This document shows positions 36,403-45,691 of a stretch of DNA of 64,000 nt, piece after piece (position 1 is the first letter of the stretch; each line of letters opens with the position of its first letter). A model generated the notes under the pieces. It worked only from the letters and a program-made list of their open reading frames with translations. It searched no databases and was not told where the DNA came from. The position numbers and the translations under genes are program-made. This DNA comes from Meishania litoralis (GTDB lineage: Bacteria > Bacteroidota > Bacteroidia > Flavobacteriales > Flavobacteriaceae): contig NZ_JBHFPV010000001.1 of the NCBI RefSeq assembly GCF_042611095.1, positions 1 to 64,000 on the forward strand, read 5' to 3'.

Positions 36403-37002
36403 ATGAAAGAAAACTTTAATAATAACAATGATTTAATTCGCTATTTAAAAAAAGGCAATACCAATGCCTATGCGTATTTGGTAGATACTTATAACCATAA
36501 GCTTTGCTTGTACGCCAACAGTTTGATGAACGATACTCCAGCTTCTGAAGACATTGTTCAAAATGTCTTCATAAAGGTTTGGGAAAAACGTGATAATTTA
36601 AAAACCGATTTTTCCGTTAAAAGCTATCTGTACAAATCAGTTTACAATGCTTGTATAAATGAATACAAGAGGAATCAATCAGTCACTGGACTAGAAAAAA
36701 AATATATTGAAGAATTAGGGCGTATCGTTGAGGATAAAGATGAAGATGCTTTGGAAAAATTGATTGGTTTGGTCAAGGAGGCTATTCATGAATTGCCTCC
36801 AAAATGTAAAGAGGTTTTTCTTCTAAGCAAAAAAGAGGGGTTGACCAATATTGAAATCTCGGAGTATTTGAATATTTCCAAAAATACTATCGAACGGCAT
36901 ATCAACATCGCTTTTTCGAAAATTCGTGAAAATGTTGGAAAAAAGACCGACATGATTCTTTTTCTATTGTTCGGATTTCGAGAAAACCTTAGGGACAAAT
37001 GA
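36403..37002 (+). CDS. ECF RNA polymerase sigma factor (FecI-like)
   Basis: About 199 residues from the ATG at 36403 (an ATG at 36382 adds seven non-conserved residues). Region 2 covers YAYLVDTYNHKLCLYANSLM to SEDIVQNVFIKVWEKRDNL (about 20-70), and region 4 covers LPPKCKEVFLLSKKEGLTNIEISEYLNISKNTIERH (about 130-165). It is divergent from fecR with about 200 bp between. It probably drives the fecR-susC-susD operon on substrate binding. Confidence 0.92.
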   Translation: MKENFNNNNDLIRYLKKGNTNAYAYLVDTYNHKLCLYANSLMNDTPASEDIVQNVFIKVWEKRDNLKTDFSVKSYLYKSVYNACINEYKRNQSVTGLEKKYIEELGRIVEDKDEDALEKLIGLVKEAIHELPPKCKEVFLLSKKEGLTNIEISEYLNISKNTIERHINIAFSKIRENVGKKTDMILFLLFGFRENLRDK

Positions 37003-37048
37003 TTTTCCTATATTCATATTTGATTTCTTGAAAATTGATTCCGCTTTC

Positions 37049-37591
37049 CTATATATGGAAAACGCATCTGTTTGTATACTCGACAGAGCCGTTTGTGGTT
37101 CCACGGGTGTCCTTGATACCTGAGCATCCAGAAAATTTTCTGAATCCGGATGTGGGATGCTCTTGAGCCAGCCGATCCAAAGCTTCTATAATCTTGCCGT
37201 CGTTCTTGCCCTTAGGCCTGTAATAGTACACCGAACTGCTAAGGCAAAGCAGAAAACAGGCCGCTCTAAGGCTCATACCGTGCTCCCTTGCCAAATAATC
37301 GGCCGAGGAGCGTTTATCGGCCGGCCCCTAGAGCTTTTTTTTATCAGGTCCTTAAGCGCATTGTTTTGGTGGGCAAGCTCGGTGTACATCTGCTTGTAAC
37401 GGCTCAGCTCGCCTTCCATCTCTTTTAGCTTTTTGAGCTGAGAGGCGTCCATGCCCCCGTATTTGCCCTTCCAGTTATAGAAGGTGGCCGCACTGATGCC
37501 GTGTTCCTTGCAGAGTTCCTTTATTCGGAATGCCCGCTTCGTACTGTTTGAATATCTTGACTTGGGTCTCTGTAAATCGACTTCTTATCAT
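37049..37591 (-). mobile_element. IS3-family insertion sequence remnant
   Basis: OrfA starts at the ATG at 37591 (MIRSRFTETQVKIFKQYEAG) and is knocked out of frame after about 21 codons. The remainder (ELCKEHGISAATFYNWKGKY, GGMDASQLKKLKEMEGELSR, YKQMYTELAHQ) is readable in another frame. An A8G run at 37342-37334 marks the usual slippage zone. OrfB begins LAREHGMSLRAACFLL and SSVYYYRPKGK and is cut off after HPTSGFRKF, losing the whole DDE catalytic domain. It is therefore an inactive fossil. Confidence 0.85.
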
Positions 37592-37763
37592 GTCTTTGAA
37601 TTTACAATTAACATTCTATTTTTGAAGTTAGCTGTTTTTAGGGACACTTATGTCTACTACAATTCTAACAGAATAAGGCACCTCTTTTTTTATAACATTC
37701 TGTTTCCTATTTATGGTAAAAATAGATTTTCATTTTTTTTTAATAAACCTATTTCCTATATTC

Positions 37764-37805
37764 GGTAACGTTAACGAAATTATTGTGTACGTTAACGATG
37801 TTAAC
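37764..37805. promoter_or_regulatory. tandem LacI-type operators upstream of susC
   Basis: Two perfect CGTTAACG palindromes at 37769-37776 and 37790-37797, 21 bp apart centre to centre (two helical turns), with extra half sites (GGTAACGTTAACG, then ATGTTAAC). They lie about 190-215 bp before the susC ATG. The same palindrome occurs at 48521-48534, and a LacI-family gene is in the same locus. Confidence 0.75.
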
Positions 37806-37984
37806 TGTGGACACTTTGAAGAAAATATTTTCTAATTAGGCGACCCTAAAAGAAACAGTTGTAAAGTTCAATCAAAATGTATTTATAATCAAAATCTTGT
37901 TTAATCTATGAAACATACAAAAAACCGTTAATAACGTAACCTCGCTGACTTACTTTCAATAATCTAACTAAACAACAATATGAC

Positions 37985-40900
37985 ATGAAAAAATCATTTT
38001 TTAAAAGAAAACCGCCTAGAGCAAAGATTTTTTTTGCGCTCTTCTTATGCTGTGCAGCAGGGCTTCAGACAATTCACGGTAATACTTCTTTGTCTTTCGA
38101 ATACCCCAGTGCTGATCTTGAAGAAATGCAATCTACGGTTACCGGTGTCGTAACCGATGAGAACGGGACTCCCCTACCTGGGGCCAGTGTTTTGGTAAAA
38201 GGCACCACAACTGGTACCACTACCGATTTTGATGGCAATTACACCATCAATGTTGATTCCAACGGCACCTTAGTTGTCAGTTATATCGGATATAGCAGCC
38301 AAGAAGTCGCCGTGAACGGCAGATCTTCAATCAATATTAGTATGGTCGTCGATGCAAGCCAATTGGAGGAAGTAATCGTTGTTGGATACGGTACCCAAAA
38401 GAAGGGCGAAGTCACCGGTTCGATAGAAACGGTAGATGCCGAGCAGTTGAGCATAGTACAAGTTGCAAGTACGATCGACGCCATTAAAGGCCAGATAGCG
38501 GGTGTCGATGTACAATCCACGGGTGGTAGACCAGGTCAGACCCCTACGGTAAGAATAAGGGGTAGGCGATCAATAAGCGCGTCTAACGACCCGCTTTATG
38601 TAGTTGATGGTATACCTTTAATAGATGGCCCGAACTCAATGGCAGATATTAACCCCGATGACATTGCGTCAATGCAGGTCTTGAAAGATGCCGCGGCAAC
38701 AGCGGTATATGGATCTCGCGGCGCTAACGGTGTAATCTTGGTCTCGACCAATCGCGGCAGGGTCGGAAAAACAAAAATAACTTATAGCAGCCGTTACGGA
38801 GTTACTTCTGCAACACGTTTGGTCGATATGATGAACGGTGAGGAATTCGCAGCCTTGAAAAGGGAATCGAGAAGAATCGGATGGAATGGTACTATTCCCG
38901 CAGATACCGAGGTTTTTTTGGATCCCATTGAACTCGAATCGCTTTCCTTGGGAAGGTCCACAAACTGGTTGGACGAAGTACTTAGCAACGGATGGCAGAC
39001 CAACCACCAAATAGGAATAAGCGGAGGATCTGAGAAGACCACTTTTAGTACTTCAATAGGCTACTTCAAAGAACAAGGTATCATTAGCAATCAAGATTTC
39101 GAACGATTTTCCGGTCGTGTGAACGTAGATCACCAAATCAACGATATATTTAAGGTTGGTGCTTCTTTCTTGGTGGCCAAGACCGAGCAAAATTGGGGTT
39201 CGAACGCCACAATGGGTGAAGCATTGGCAAATAACCCCCTGGGAGTGCCCTACGATGCAAATGGAGATTTGAAATTCTTGCCGACCAACGATGGCATACG
39301 TACCAATCCGTTAAATGAATTGGTCGAGGGTGCCTATATCGATGAACGTACCCAAACTAGGATTTTTGCTCCTATTTATTTGGATATCAATATCATGGAA
39401 GGATTGAAATGGACAACTACCTTTGGACCAGATATCCGTTTAGGAAGACGAGGAACCTTTTCGGGAAGCTTCACCAACACAAACCGTGGGGGCCCAGGCA
39501 GGGCAGGTGTTATCAATGATATCGATTTTGGCTATACGCTCGAAAATCTATTGACCTATAACAAAGCCTTGAACGATCGACATAACATAAAGGTTACTTT
39601 ACTGCAAAGTATCCAAAAATCTAGATTTGAAAGATATCAAACCGATGTTACCGGTATACCCTATGAATCGCAGGCATTTTACAATCTAGGCTCCGCGACG
39701 AATGGAAGCGTTGTTCAATCTAGACTTACACAATGGGCACTGGCATCCTTTATGGGAAGAATAAATTATGATTTCGATGGCAAGTACCTATTTCAAGCTT
39801 CGTTAAGGGCAGATGGCTCCTCAAGATTGGCCCCTGGCAATCAGTGGAAATACTTCCCAGGAATTTCGGCCGGCTGGAGAATGGACCAAGAGGACTTTTT
39901 GGCCGACACCCAAGTTTCCGAGATGAAATTGCGGGCGTCTTACGGTGAGGTGGGCAACACTTCCGTACTCCCGTACCAGACGGCAGGTAGGTTAAGTAAT
40001 TCTGTTTACGCTTTTGGAGAAGACTCTGCACTAGGGTTTGGGCTCAATGAAATACCAAACGAAGATTTGACCTGGGAAGTATCGAAAACCTTGGACATCG
40101 GTCTTGATTACGGTTTCTTTAACAACCGTCTCGTAGGATCTTTTGACTGGTTCCGTACCAACACGGTAGACCTATTATTGGCGAGAAGCTTGCCTGCAAC
40201 ATCTGGTTATCAAAACGTTTTGCAAAATGTTGGGTCTACACGCACCACAGGTTTTGAATTTTCGATCAGTGGAGGTATCATCGACAACGATACCAACGGA
40301 TTCAATTGGGATGTGGACTTGAACATTTCAACTTATAACGAAGAAATCACAGAATTGGCATTGACCGATGCAGATGGAAATCCGTTAGATGACGTTGGTA
40401 ATGGATGGTTCATAGGAGAGCCGATTAGAGTTTTTTACGATTACGAAAAAATCGGTATTTGGCAGGCCAATGAAGAAGCCGCGGCCTTGGCCGCGGAAAA
40501 CAAGGTGCCTGGTGAAATCAAGTTGAACGATTTGAACGGCGACGGGGTAATTACACCGGACGACCGTAAGATTATCGGTAATGGTGTGCCTGATTACTAT
40601 GGTGGCTTTAACAACAAGTTCTCCTATAAAGGATTCGATTTAGGAGTCTTCTTTGTATATCGCATGGGGCATACCGTACTTTCAAATTTTCACGGTGGCA
40701 ATAACTCCCTTTTTGGACGATATAATAACTTAGATGTTGATTATTGGACCATCGACAACCCGACCAACGCCTACCCGAGACCAAACGAGAATCAGGAAAG
40801 TCCGAGAGATGGGTCAACACTCCGCTATTTTGACGGAAGTTTTCTAAAACTTCGTAATATATCGTTGGGCTATAACCTTCCGACATCGATTGTTGACAAA

Positions 40901-41065
40901 TTGGGTATGGAAAAATTACGTTTATCGGTTTCAGGGCAGAATTTATGGTTCTCAAGTGATTATGAGACGTTCGATCCCGAGATTTCCGAAGATGTCACTT
41001 CACTTGGTTCTGGTGTAGTGCCGAGCACCAAGCAATGGTCGTTATCATTGAACGCAACGTTTTAA
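37985..41065 (+). CDS. SusC/RagA TonB-dependent transporter
   Basis: 1026 residues without an STN domain. Signal peptide (about 1-33), carboxypeptidase-D-like domain (about 50-125, VTGVVTDENGTPLPGAS, TDFDGNYTI), TonB box and plug (LEEVIVVGYGTQKKGEVTGS near 132, AATAVYGSRGANGVILVST near 232), then the barrel, ending WSLSLNATF. Lack of STN means that control is through the cytoplasmic LacI regulator rather than FecI/FecR, which fits the operators upstream. It forms the uptake pair with SusD 38 bp downstream. Confidence 0.96.
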   Translation: MKKSFFKRKPPRAKIFFALFLCCAAGLQTIHGNTSLSFEYPSADLEEMQSTVTGVVTDENGTPLPGASVLVKGTTTGTTTDFDGNYTINVDSNGTLVVSYIGYSSQEVAVNGRSSINISMVVDASQLEEVIVVGYGTQKKGEVTGSIETVDAEQLSIVQVASTIDAIKGQIAGVDVQSTGGRPGQTPTVRIRGRRSISASNDPLYVVDGIPLIDGPNSMADINPDDIASMQVLKDAAATAVYGSRGANGVILVSTNRGRVGKTKITYSSRYGVTSATRLVDMMNGEEFAALKRESRRIGWNGTIPADTEVFLDPIELESLSLGRSTNWLDEVLSNGWQTNHQIGISGGSEKTTFSTSIGYFKEQGIISNQDFERFSGRVNVDHQINDIFKVGASFLVAKTEQNWGSNATMGEALANNPLGVPYDANGDLKFLPTNDGIRTNPLNELVEGAYIDERTQTRIFAPIYLDINIMEGLKWTTTFGPDIRLGRRGTFSGSFTNTNRGGPGRAGVINDIDFGYTLENLLTYNKALNDRHNIKVTLLQSIQKSRFERYQTDVTGIPYESQAFYNLGSATNGSVVQSRLTQWALASFMGRINYDFDGKYLFQASLRADGSSRLAPGNQWKYFPGISAGWRMDQEDFLADTQVSEMKLRASYGEVGNTSVLPYQTAGRLSNSVYAFGEDSALGFGLNEIPNEDLTWEVSKTLDIGLDYGFFNNRLVGSFDWFRTNTVDLLLARSLPATSGYQNVLQNVGSTRTTGFEFSISGGIIDNDTNGFNWDVDLNISTYNEEITELALTDADGNPLDDVGNGWFIGEPIRVFYDYEKIGIWQANEEAAALAAENKVPGEIKLNDLNGDGVITPDDRKIIGNGVPDYYGGFNNKFSYKGFDLGVFFVYRMGHTVLSNFHGGNNSLFGRYNNLDVDYWTIDNPTNAYPRPNENQESPRDGSTLRYFDGSFLKLRNISLGYNLPTSIVDKLGMEKLRLSVSGQNLWFSSDYETFDPEISEDVTSLGSGVVPSTKQWSLSLNATF

Positions 41066-41103
41066 AAAAAGAATTGTTAGTTAAATAGAATAATTTAAAT
41101 ATT

Positions 41104-42762
41104 ATGAACAGAAAAATATATTTAATCTTAGTCTTAGCTCTGGCTTTTAGTATTGAGTCATGTGATAAATTTATAGAAGAGGAGCTGATAACCGATGTAT
41201 CGGCCGCTTCTTACTATACGACAGAAGGCGGCTTTGAAGATGCAGTAAAGGCCACCTACTCTACTTTCAAGCCTTTTTACGGTCAAGAAATGGGAGCCGC
41301 CATGACCACCTTTGGAACCGACATCTGGACCAATGGCGCCGATGGGGGCCACAAGTTTTTTAACTTTTATGACGGCCAATTGAATGGGGCATCGAGCTAT
41401 GTGACCGCCACTTGGGACCTTTGGTACCAAGGTATCAACCAGGCCAATGCCGTAATCAATCGCTCTGCCGAGGTCGATATGGATGAAGCGCAAAAAAACT
41501 TACGTATCGCTGAAGTTCGTTTTCTAAGGGCCTTCTTCTATTTTAATGTGGTAACTACCTATGGTGACGCACATTTATCATTGGAAGAGACCGAAGGGGT
41601 CGAAGTCGAAGCGAATAAAACATCGCAATCTGAAATTTATGCCCAAGCCATTGTACCTGATCTTGAATTTGCCATTGCCAATCTACCTAATGAGCAAGAC
41701 GAATATGGCAGGGCCACCAAACCTGCCGCCGAATTCTTGTTGGGCAAGGCACTATTGACCCGTAGTTATACTTCTTTCGGAGAAGGTTCTGATGCCTCAA
41801 GGGCGGAGACCTTGTTCGGCAATGTTATCAATAATTACGGCTTTGAACTTTTGGACAATTTTGCAGATCTCTGGGACATCAACAATCAAGAGAACAGCGA
41901 AATGGTCTTTGTAATACCCAATTCGAAAGCGCAAGTTGATAGCGATGTTGATCCTTTCGGACATCGCTGGCATCTCTATTTTCTGCACGAATATGATGTA
42001 CGGCGCGGTATGACAAGGGACATTAACAATGGGCGACCTTGGAAAAGACACAGACCTACCGATTTTATGTTGACCTTGTGGGATAGGACTATCGATACGC
42101 GATATGATGCCTCGTTCAAACATGTTTGGTATGCGAACAAGGAAGAACCCGCAACCGAAGCTGTAGGTGATGAACCTGCAAGGGCGGCCATTGCCATTGG
42201 TGATACCGCGATTTATATTCCAGGCCCCGGTAAGGATATCGATTGGCCCCAATCGCGACAAGATGCCGTTCCCTATTTGGTCTATAGTAATGATGAATAT
42301 AATGAAAGACTTTTTCCGTCGATGAATAAATGGATCGATGCAACTCGACCTGACAGGCAAAAGGTTAATGGTCAGCGTGATTTTATTTTAATGCGCCTCG
42401 GCGATGCCTACCTGCTAAGGGCCGAAGCAAGACTGGCACAGAACAACACAACAGGCGCCGCAGAAGACATCAATGTCATAAGAATGCGTGCAGCGGTACC
42501 AGGACAAGAAGCGGCTTCACAAATCACGGCAGCTGACGTTGACCTCGATTTTCTGCTTGATGAAAGGGCCAGAGAACTTGTCGGTGAAGGTCATCGTTGG
42601 TGGGATCTAGTACGGACAGGCACATTGGTAGAACGAGTGAGGGCCCATAACCCGCAAGGTGCGCCGAATATTCAAGATTACCATACGGTAAGACCAATAC
42701 CCCAAAACCAAATTGACAGAACTTTAGGAGGCTACCCTCAAAATCCAGGATACCCACAATAA
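41104..42762 (+). CDS. SusD/RagB-type outer-membrane lipoprotein
   Basis: 552 residues, lipobox IESC at about 20. The SusD core is visible in NLRIAEVRFLRAFFYFNVVTTYGDAHLS near 137-165 and in the C-terminal signature LDFLLDERARELVGEGHRWWDLVRTG near 478-503, then PIPQNQIDRTLGGYPQNPGYP. At 552 residues it is somewhat longer than the other SusD in the window. It binds the glycan or glycoside at the surface for its SusC partner. A strong terminator follows. Confidence 0.96.
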   Translation: MNRKIYLILVLALAFSIESCDKFIEEELITDVSAASYYTTEGGFEDAVKATYSTFKPFYGQEMGAAMTTFGTDIWTNGADGGHKFFNFYDGQLNGASSYVTATWDLWYQGINQANAVINRSAEVDMDEAQKNLRIAEVRFLRAFFYFNVVTTYGDAHLSLEETEGVEVEANKTSQSEIYAQAIVPDLEFAIANLPNEQDEYGRATKPAAEFLLGKALLTRSYTSFGEGSDASRAETLFGNVINNYGFELLDNFADLWDINNQENSEMVFVIPNSKAQVDSDVDPFGHRWHLYFLHEYDVRRGMTRDINNGRPWKRHRPTDFMLTLWDRTIDTRYDASFKHVWYANKEEPATEAVGDEPARAAIAIGDTAIYIPGPGKDIDWPQSRQDAVPYLVYSNDEYNERLFPSMNKWIDATRPDRQKVNGQRDFILMRLGDAYLLRAEARLAQNNTTGAAEDINVIRMRAAVPGQEAASQITAADVDLDFLLDERARELVGEGHRWWDLVRTGTLVERVRAHNPQGAPNIQDYHTVRPIPQNQIDRTLGGYPQNPGYPQ

Positions 42763-42788
42763 TAGTAGTTTGAGTTAGTTTTTTGATC

Positions 42789-42823
42789 AACCTCCCATTG
42801 TATTCTTACGTGGGGGGTTTTTT
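42789..42823 (+). terminator. intrinsic terminator after susD
   Basis: AACCTCCCA (42789-42797) pairs with TGGGGGGTT (42811-42819, one G-U pair), followed by T residues. It ends the susCD transcript before the converging LacI gene. Confidence 0.85.
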
Positions 42824-42834
42824 ATGCGCGCCTT

Positions 42835-43890
42835 TCAAATCATTTTGGCAAAAACTTTCGGGCCAAAGGGAATATTTTCCTTGACCATTATTTCTACAGG
42901 AATATCTAAATTTAGTTCAGACCCATCCTGCTTGGTCAAATAATTGAATAGGTTTTTTATAGCGACATAACCCTGATACCGTGGTTGTTGGTTGATAAGA
43001 AAATCGATTTTACCGTTTTCGAGATGCTTTAAGTTCTGCTTGTTCAGGTCAAAACCCACTATGAAGGTATTCTTCACTTGGTATTCTTCAAGTATTCGTG
43101 GTAACAAATGTGACTTGGAGTTAGTAACGAATATGCCTTTGCGGTCGTCGGTAGCGAACCAGGTTTCCATTTCCTTTGTAACCACGAACTCTCCACTCAA
43201 GGAATAATTGATCGTTCGAATTTGCACATCTTGACCAGAATCTTCAAAGAATTTTCTAAAACCACGCTCCCTTTGAACGTTATTGGCATGTATACCACGA
43301 TCATTTAGCATATTTACGACAAAATAGCAGCCCTTATCGCCCACTAGGCCGTTAAGCAATCTTCCCGCGACTCGACCAGCCTTATAAGAGTCTTGTCGCA
43401 CAAAATTGGCAGGCATTTCAAGTTCTATTTCAGTATCAATGAAAACAACAGGGATATCTTTCTTATTTGCCCGATCCAATAACTCGTTACTCTCATTTTC
43501 AAAAAAAGCGACCGTAACAATAGCATCATAATCTTTCAAAAAGATCTCATCCATAAGTCCCTTATAAGTTGAAGAATCCAAAAACTCGAAATAATCAACT
43601 TCCACGCCCAACTCCATCAATTCTTTCACCGCCCTGCCAATTCCCTTTTTAGGAAGTTTCCAATAGCTCCATTTGTTCTTGGTCTCGGGTATAAGTACGG
43701 CAAACTTTATTTTCTTGACCGAAGCCAGTTTCAATCGGCTTGCGGTAGTATTCTTGGTATACCCTATCTCTTTGATGACCTTTCGGACTTTTTTTTCGGT
43801 TTCCTTTGATACACCGGTTCTATTGTGAAGTACGCGATCTACCGTACCGATCGACACGTTTGCAAGTCTTGCTATTCTTTTGATTCCCAT
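42835..43890 (-). CDS. LacI-family transcriptional regulator
   Basis: 351 residues. The N-terminal HTH and hinge are canonical (IKRIARLANVSIGTVDRVLHNRTGVS, about 3-28). The effector domain (about 60-340) is of the periplasmic-binding-protein type 1 kind seen in sugar-responsive regulators of Bacteroidota (KKIKFAVLIPETKNKWSYW, VGFDLNKQNLKHLENGKIDFLINQQPRYQGY). The CGTTAACG palindromes near susC and before the DUF1080 gene are the natural candidate operators. It converges on susD; no operator copy is seen before its own start. Confidence 0.93.
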   Translation of the reverse strand: MGIKRIARLANVSIGTVDRVLHNRTGVSKETEKKVRKVIKEIGYTKNTTASRLKLASVKKIKFAVLIPETKNKWSYWKLPKKGIGRAVKELMELGVEVDYFEFLDSSTYKGLMDEIFLKDYDAIVTVAFFENESNELLDRANKKDIPVVFIDTEIELEMPANFVRQDSYKAGRVAGRLLNGLVGDKGCYFVVNMLNDRGIHANNVQRERGFRKFFEDSGQDVQIRTINYSLSGEFVVTKEMETWFATDDRKGIFVTNSKSHLLPRILEEYQVKNTFIVGFDLNKQNLKHLENGKIDFLINQQPRYQGYVAIKNLFNYLTKQDGSELNLDIPVEIMVKENIPFGPKVFAKMI

Positions 43891-43968
43891 AAACTAGCTG
43901 AAAAATTATTCAGTCATATGAAATACTAAAGTACAACCTTTCTCATGCAAGAAAAAATGACCCCAGAA

Positions 43969-44586
43969 TCAATCTAGTTCGGTAACGGAGATATTCCTGA
44001 ATTGAATGGTCATGTCACGCCCTGGGTGAAGTTGAAGCCCGATAGGGCCCTTCAAATCAGCACCCTCAAGTACATACTCCATTACTTTTTGTCCGTTGAG
44101 CCAAACTTTATATGCGTTGCCGACGGCTTCCGCCTTTATGGTGTTCCAATCGTCCATACGCAAAAGTTCCTTTATTTGCTCTGCCTCTACCGGATATCCC
44201 ATTTTGGGGATATAGGGCGATGCGGTCATATCTCTTTTTAACGACCCCGAGATTCCGATTTGGATCTGTGCGTTTTTCTCGCTCTCACCACGCATAAAAA
44301 TTCCCGAATCGACCGTGCCTTTTCCAAATTTAAAATCCAATTGTACAACAAAATCGCTGTATTCCTTCTTTGTCCACAAATTCGAACCTTTTTGTTCGGG
44401 GTCGCTTTTCGCCCATAAACTCCCTTCTTCAATGGTCCACCATACATTGTCTTCGGGTATTTGCCAATGTTCTAGATCTTCTCCATTGAAGAGGACTGTC
44501 TTTTTCGCATCGCTATTCTGACCACATACTGTAAATGTCAAGGCAAAGCTGAAAATCAAGGAAAAAATATATCTCATACCGATCAA
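43969..44586 (-). CDS. exported single-domain DUF1080 protein (3-keto-glycoside hydrolase family)
   Basis: 205 residues with a signal peptide (cleavage about 22, VCGQ). One PF06439 domain: FNGEDLEHWQIPEDNVWWTI near 33, the strand SDFVVQLDFKFGKGTVDSGIFMRG near 76, and the end PIGLQLHPGRDMTIQFRNISV. PF06439 proteins have concanavalin-like folds and carry the family name 3-keto-disaccharide hydrolase, because members split glycosides oxidised at C3. It is the last gene of the minus-strand operon that starts at 48503. Confidence 0.9.
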   Translation of the reverse strand: MIGMRYIFSLIFSFALTFTVCGQNSDAKKTVLFNGEDLEHWQIPEDNVWWTIEEGSLWAKSDPEQKGSNLWTKKEYSDFVVQLDFKFGKGTVDSGIFMRGESEKNAQIQIGISGSLKRDMTASPYIPKMGYPVEAEQIKELLRMDDWNTIKAEAVGNAYKVWLNGQKVMEYVLEGADLKGPIGLQLHPGRDMTIQFRNISVTELD

Positions 44587-44602
44587 TCTTATTGTATAAA
44601 AG

Positions 44603-45679
44603 CTACTGCACGTTAAAATCCGTGAAGTGGTGATCTAAAATGTTTTTTGAAAGTTCTGAACCGTTATGTACCAAAATACGATAGTTGAAGGTCGTTGATC
44701 CGCCTTTTTTCAGTTTGAAATCCAAGGTTTCCTTTCCTTCTGAAAACACCGCCTGACCCAAAGGATTCGCCGCAAAAAGGCCATAACCTCGGGCATGCCA
44801 ATATGTTGGATATCCTACATTGTCTTTATGGTCCATTATCGTGATCGAAACCGTTTCGCCATCGATAGTACTTTCCAATTTGACCCAATTATTTCGCGTT
44901 CCCCAAACATCGTTGCCCGTCAGGCCTCCACTGCCATGGTAATTTCCATTTATACCCTCATTGTTCAGGGCCTTTACCTCTGTAATGTTTCCTTCGGCAT
45001 CGGTATAGATTGCCGGCTCATCAGAGGGCAATTCCATTTCACGGGCAACGCGAATACCGATCATTCCTTCTTTATTATCCTTAAAGGAGACATCTTGCAA
45101 TGCTTTCAGGGTCGTCGAACGATCGATGGTTCTCGTGTTTTCTTCTTCTGAAAATCTGAACTCGGTTATCTCCTCCAACAAATCAACATTATCCGGCGAA
45201 CGCCAAATCGCACGTATTTTCAAAATACCCTTGTCTGCATCGCTTTCTAAAATCCCTTGATGGAAAATGCTTCCGTATTTATGTTTTTCCGAATCGGGAA
45301 TGGCATAAGAATTGTTCCAAAAATCCAATCCATTTACATCGCCATAATTCAACCAAAGTCCGGCATGATGGGGATGATCAACTCTTTCATTTGGCCTCGG
45401 TTCGTAAGGAAATCCTCTGGTCAATGTTTTTCCACTTTTGGTCAGAATCGGATATAAAATGGGTTTTGGGGTCTGGCCATCATAAATATAATTGGTAAAC
45501 AATTTACCATTGAGATATATGGCCATCCTTTGTTCATCTGCGTTTTCTACAAATTCCACTTGAGGTATAGCTGCCTCGTCAAGTGTACCGTTCTCAACTT
45601 CGGCGTCCTTTTTAATCTCCTTACATCCCAGCAGCAAAACCGCCAGTATCGTATACCGGTATATCTTATAGAAAGTCAT
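44603..45679 (-). CDS. DUF6807 (PmoA-like) lipoprotein
   Basis: 358 residues with lipobox LLLGC near 19. The body matches PF14100, formerly named methane oxygenase PmoA: FTNYIYDGQTPKPILYPILTKSGKTLTRGFP near 57-87, RVDHPHHAGLWLNYGDVNGLDFWNN near 97, and HARGYGLFAANPLGQAVFS near 300. There is no relation to particulate methane monooxygenase. The family often sits beside Gfo/Idh/MocA oxidoreductases and DUF1080 proteins, as here. The conserved HPHH histidines suggest metal or sugar binding; the reaction is unknown. Confidence 0.88.
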   Translation of the reverse strand: MTFYKIYRYTILAVLLLGCKEIKKDAEVENGTLDEAAIPQVEFVENADEQRMAIYLNGKLFTNYIYDGQTPKPILYPILTKSGKTLTRGFPYEPRPNERVDHPHHAGLWLNYGDVNGLDFWNNSYAIPDSEKHKYGSIFHQGILESDADKGILKIRAIWRSPDNVDLLEEITEFRFSEEENTRTIDRSTTLKALQDVSFKDNKEGMIGIRVAREMELPSDEPAIYTDAEGNITEVKALNNEGINGNYHGSGGLTGNDVWGTRNNWVKLESTIDGETVSITIMDHKDNVGYPTYWHARGYGLFAANPLGQAVFSEGKETLDFKLKKGGSTTFNYRILVHNGSELSKNILDHHFTDFNVQ

Positions 45680-45691
45680 AGATTTTAGTTC

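Noticed and set aside
37484..37768. 94-codon plus-strand frame and the neighbouring one at 37157-37399
   Set aside because: Antisense to the IS3 remnant; the minus-strand frames carry recognisable transposase sequence.
44603..45679. Methane monooxygenase subunit (PmoA)
   Set aside because: The PmoA label of PF14100 is historical; this is a soluble lipoprotein without membrane helices of particulate methane monooxygenase.
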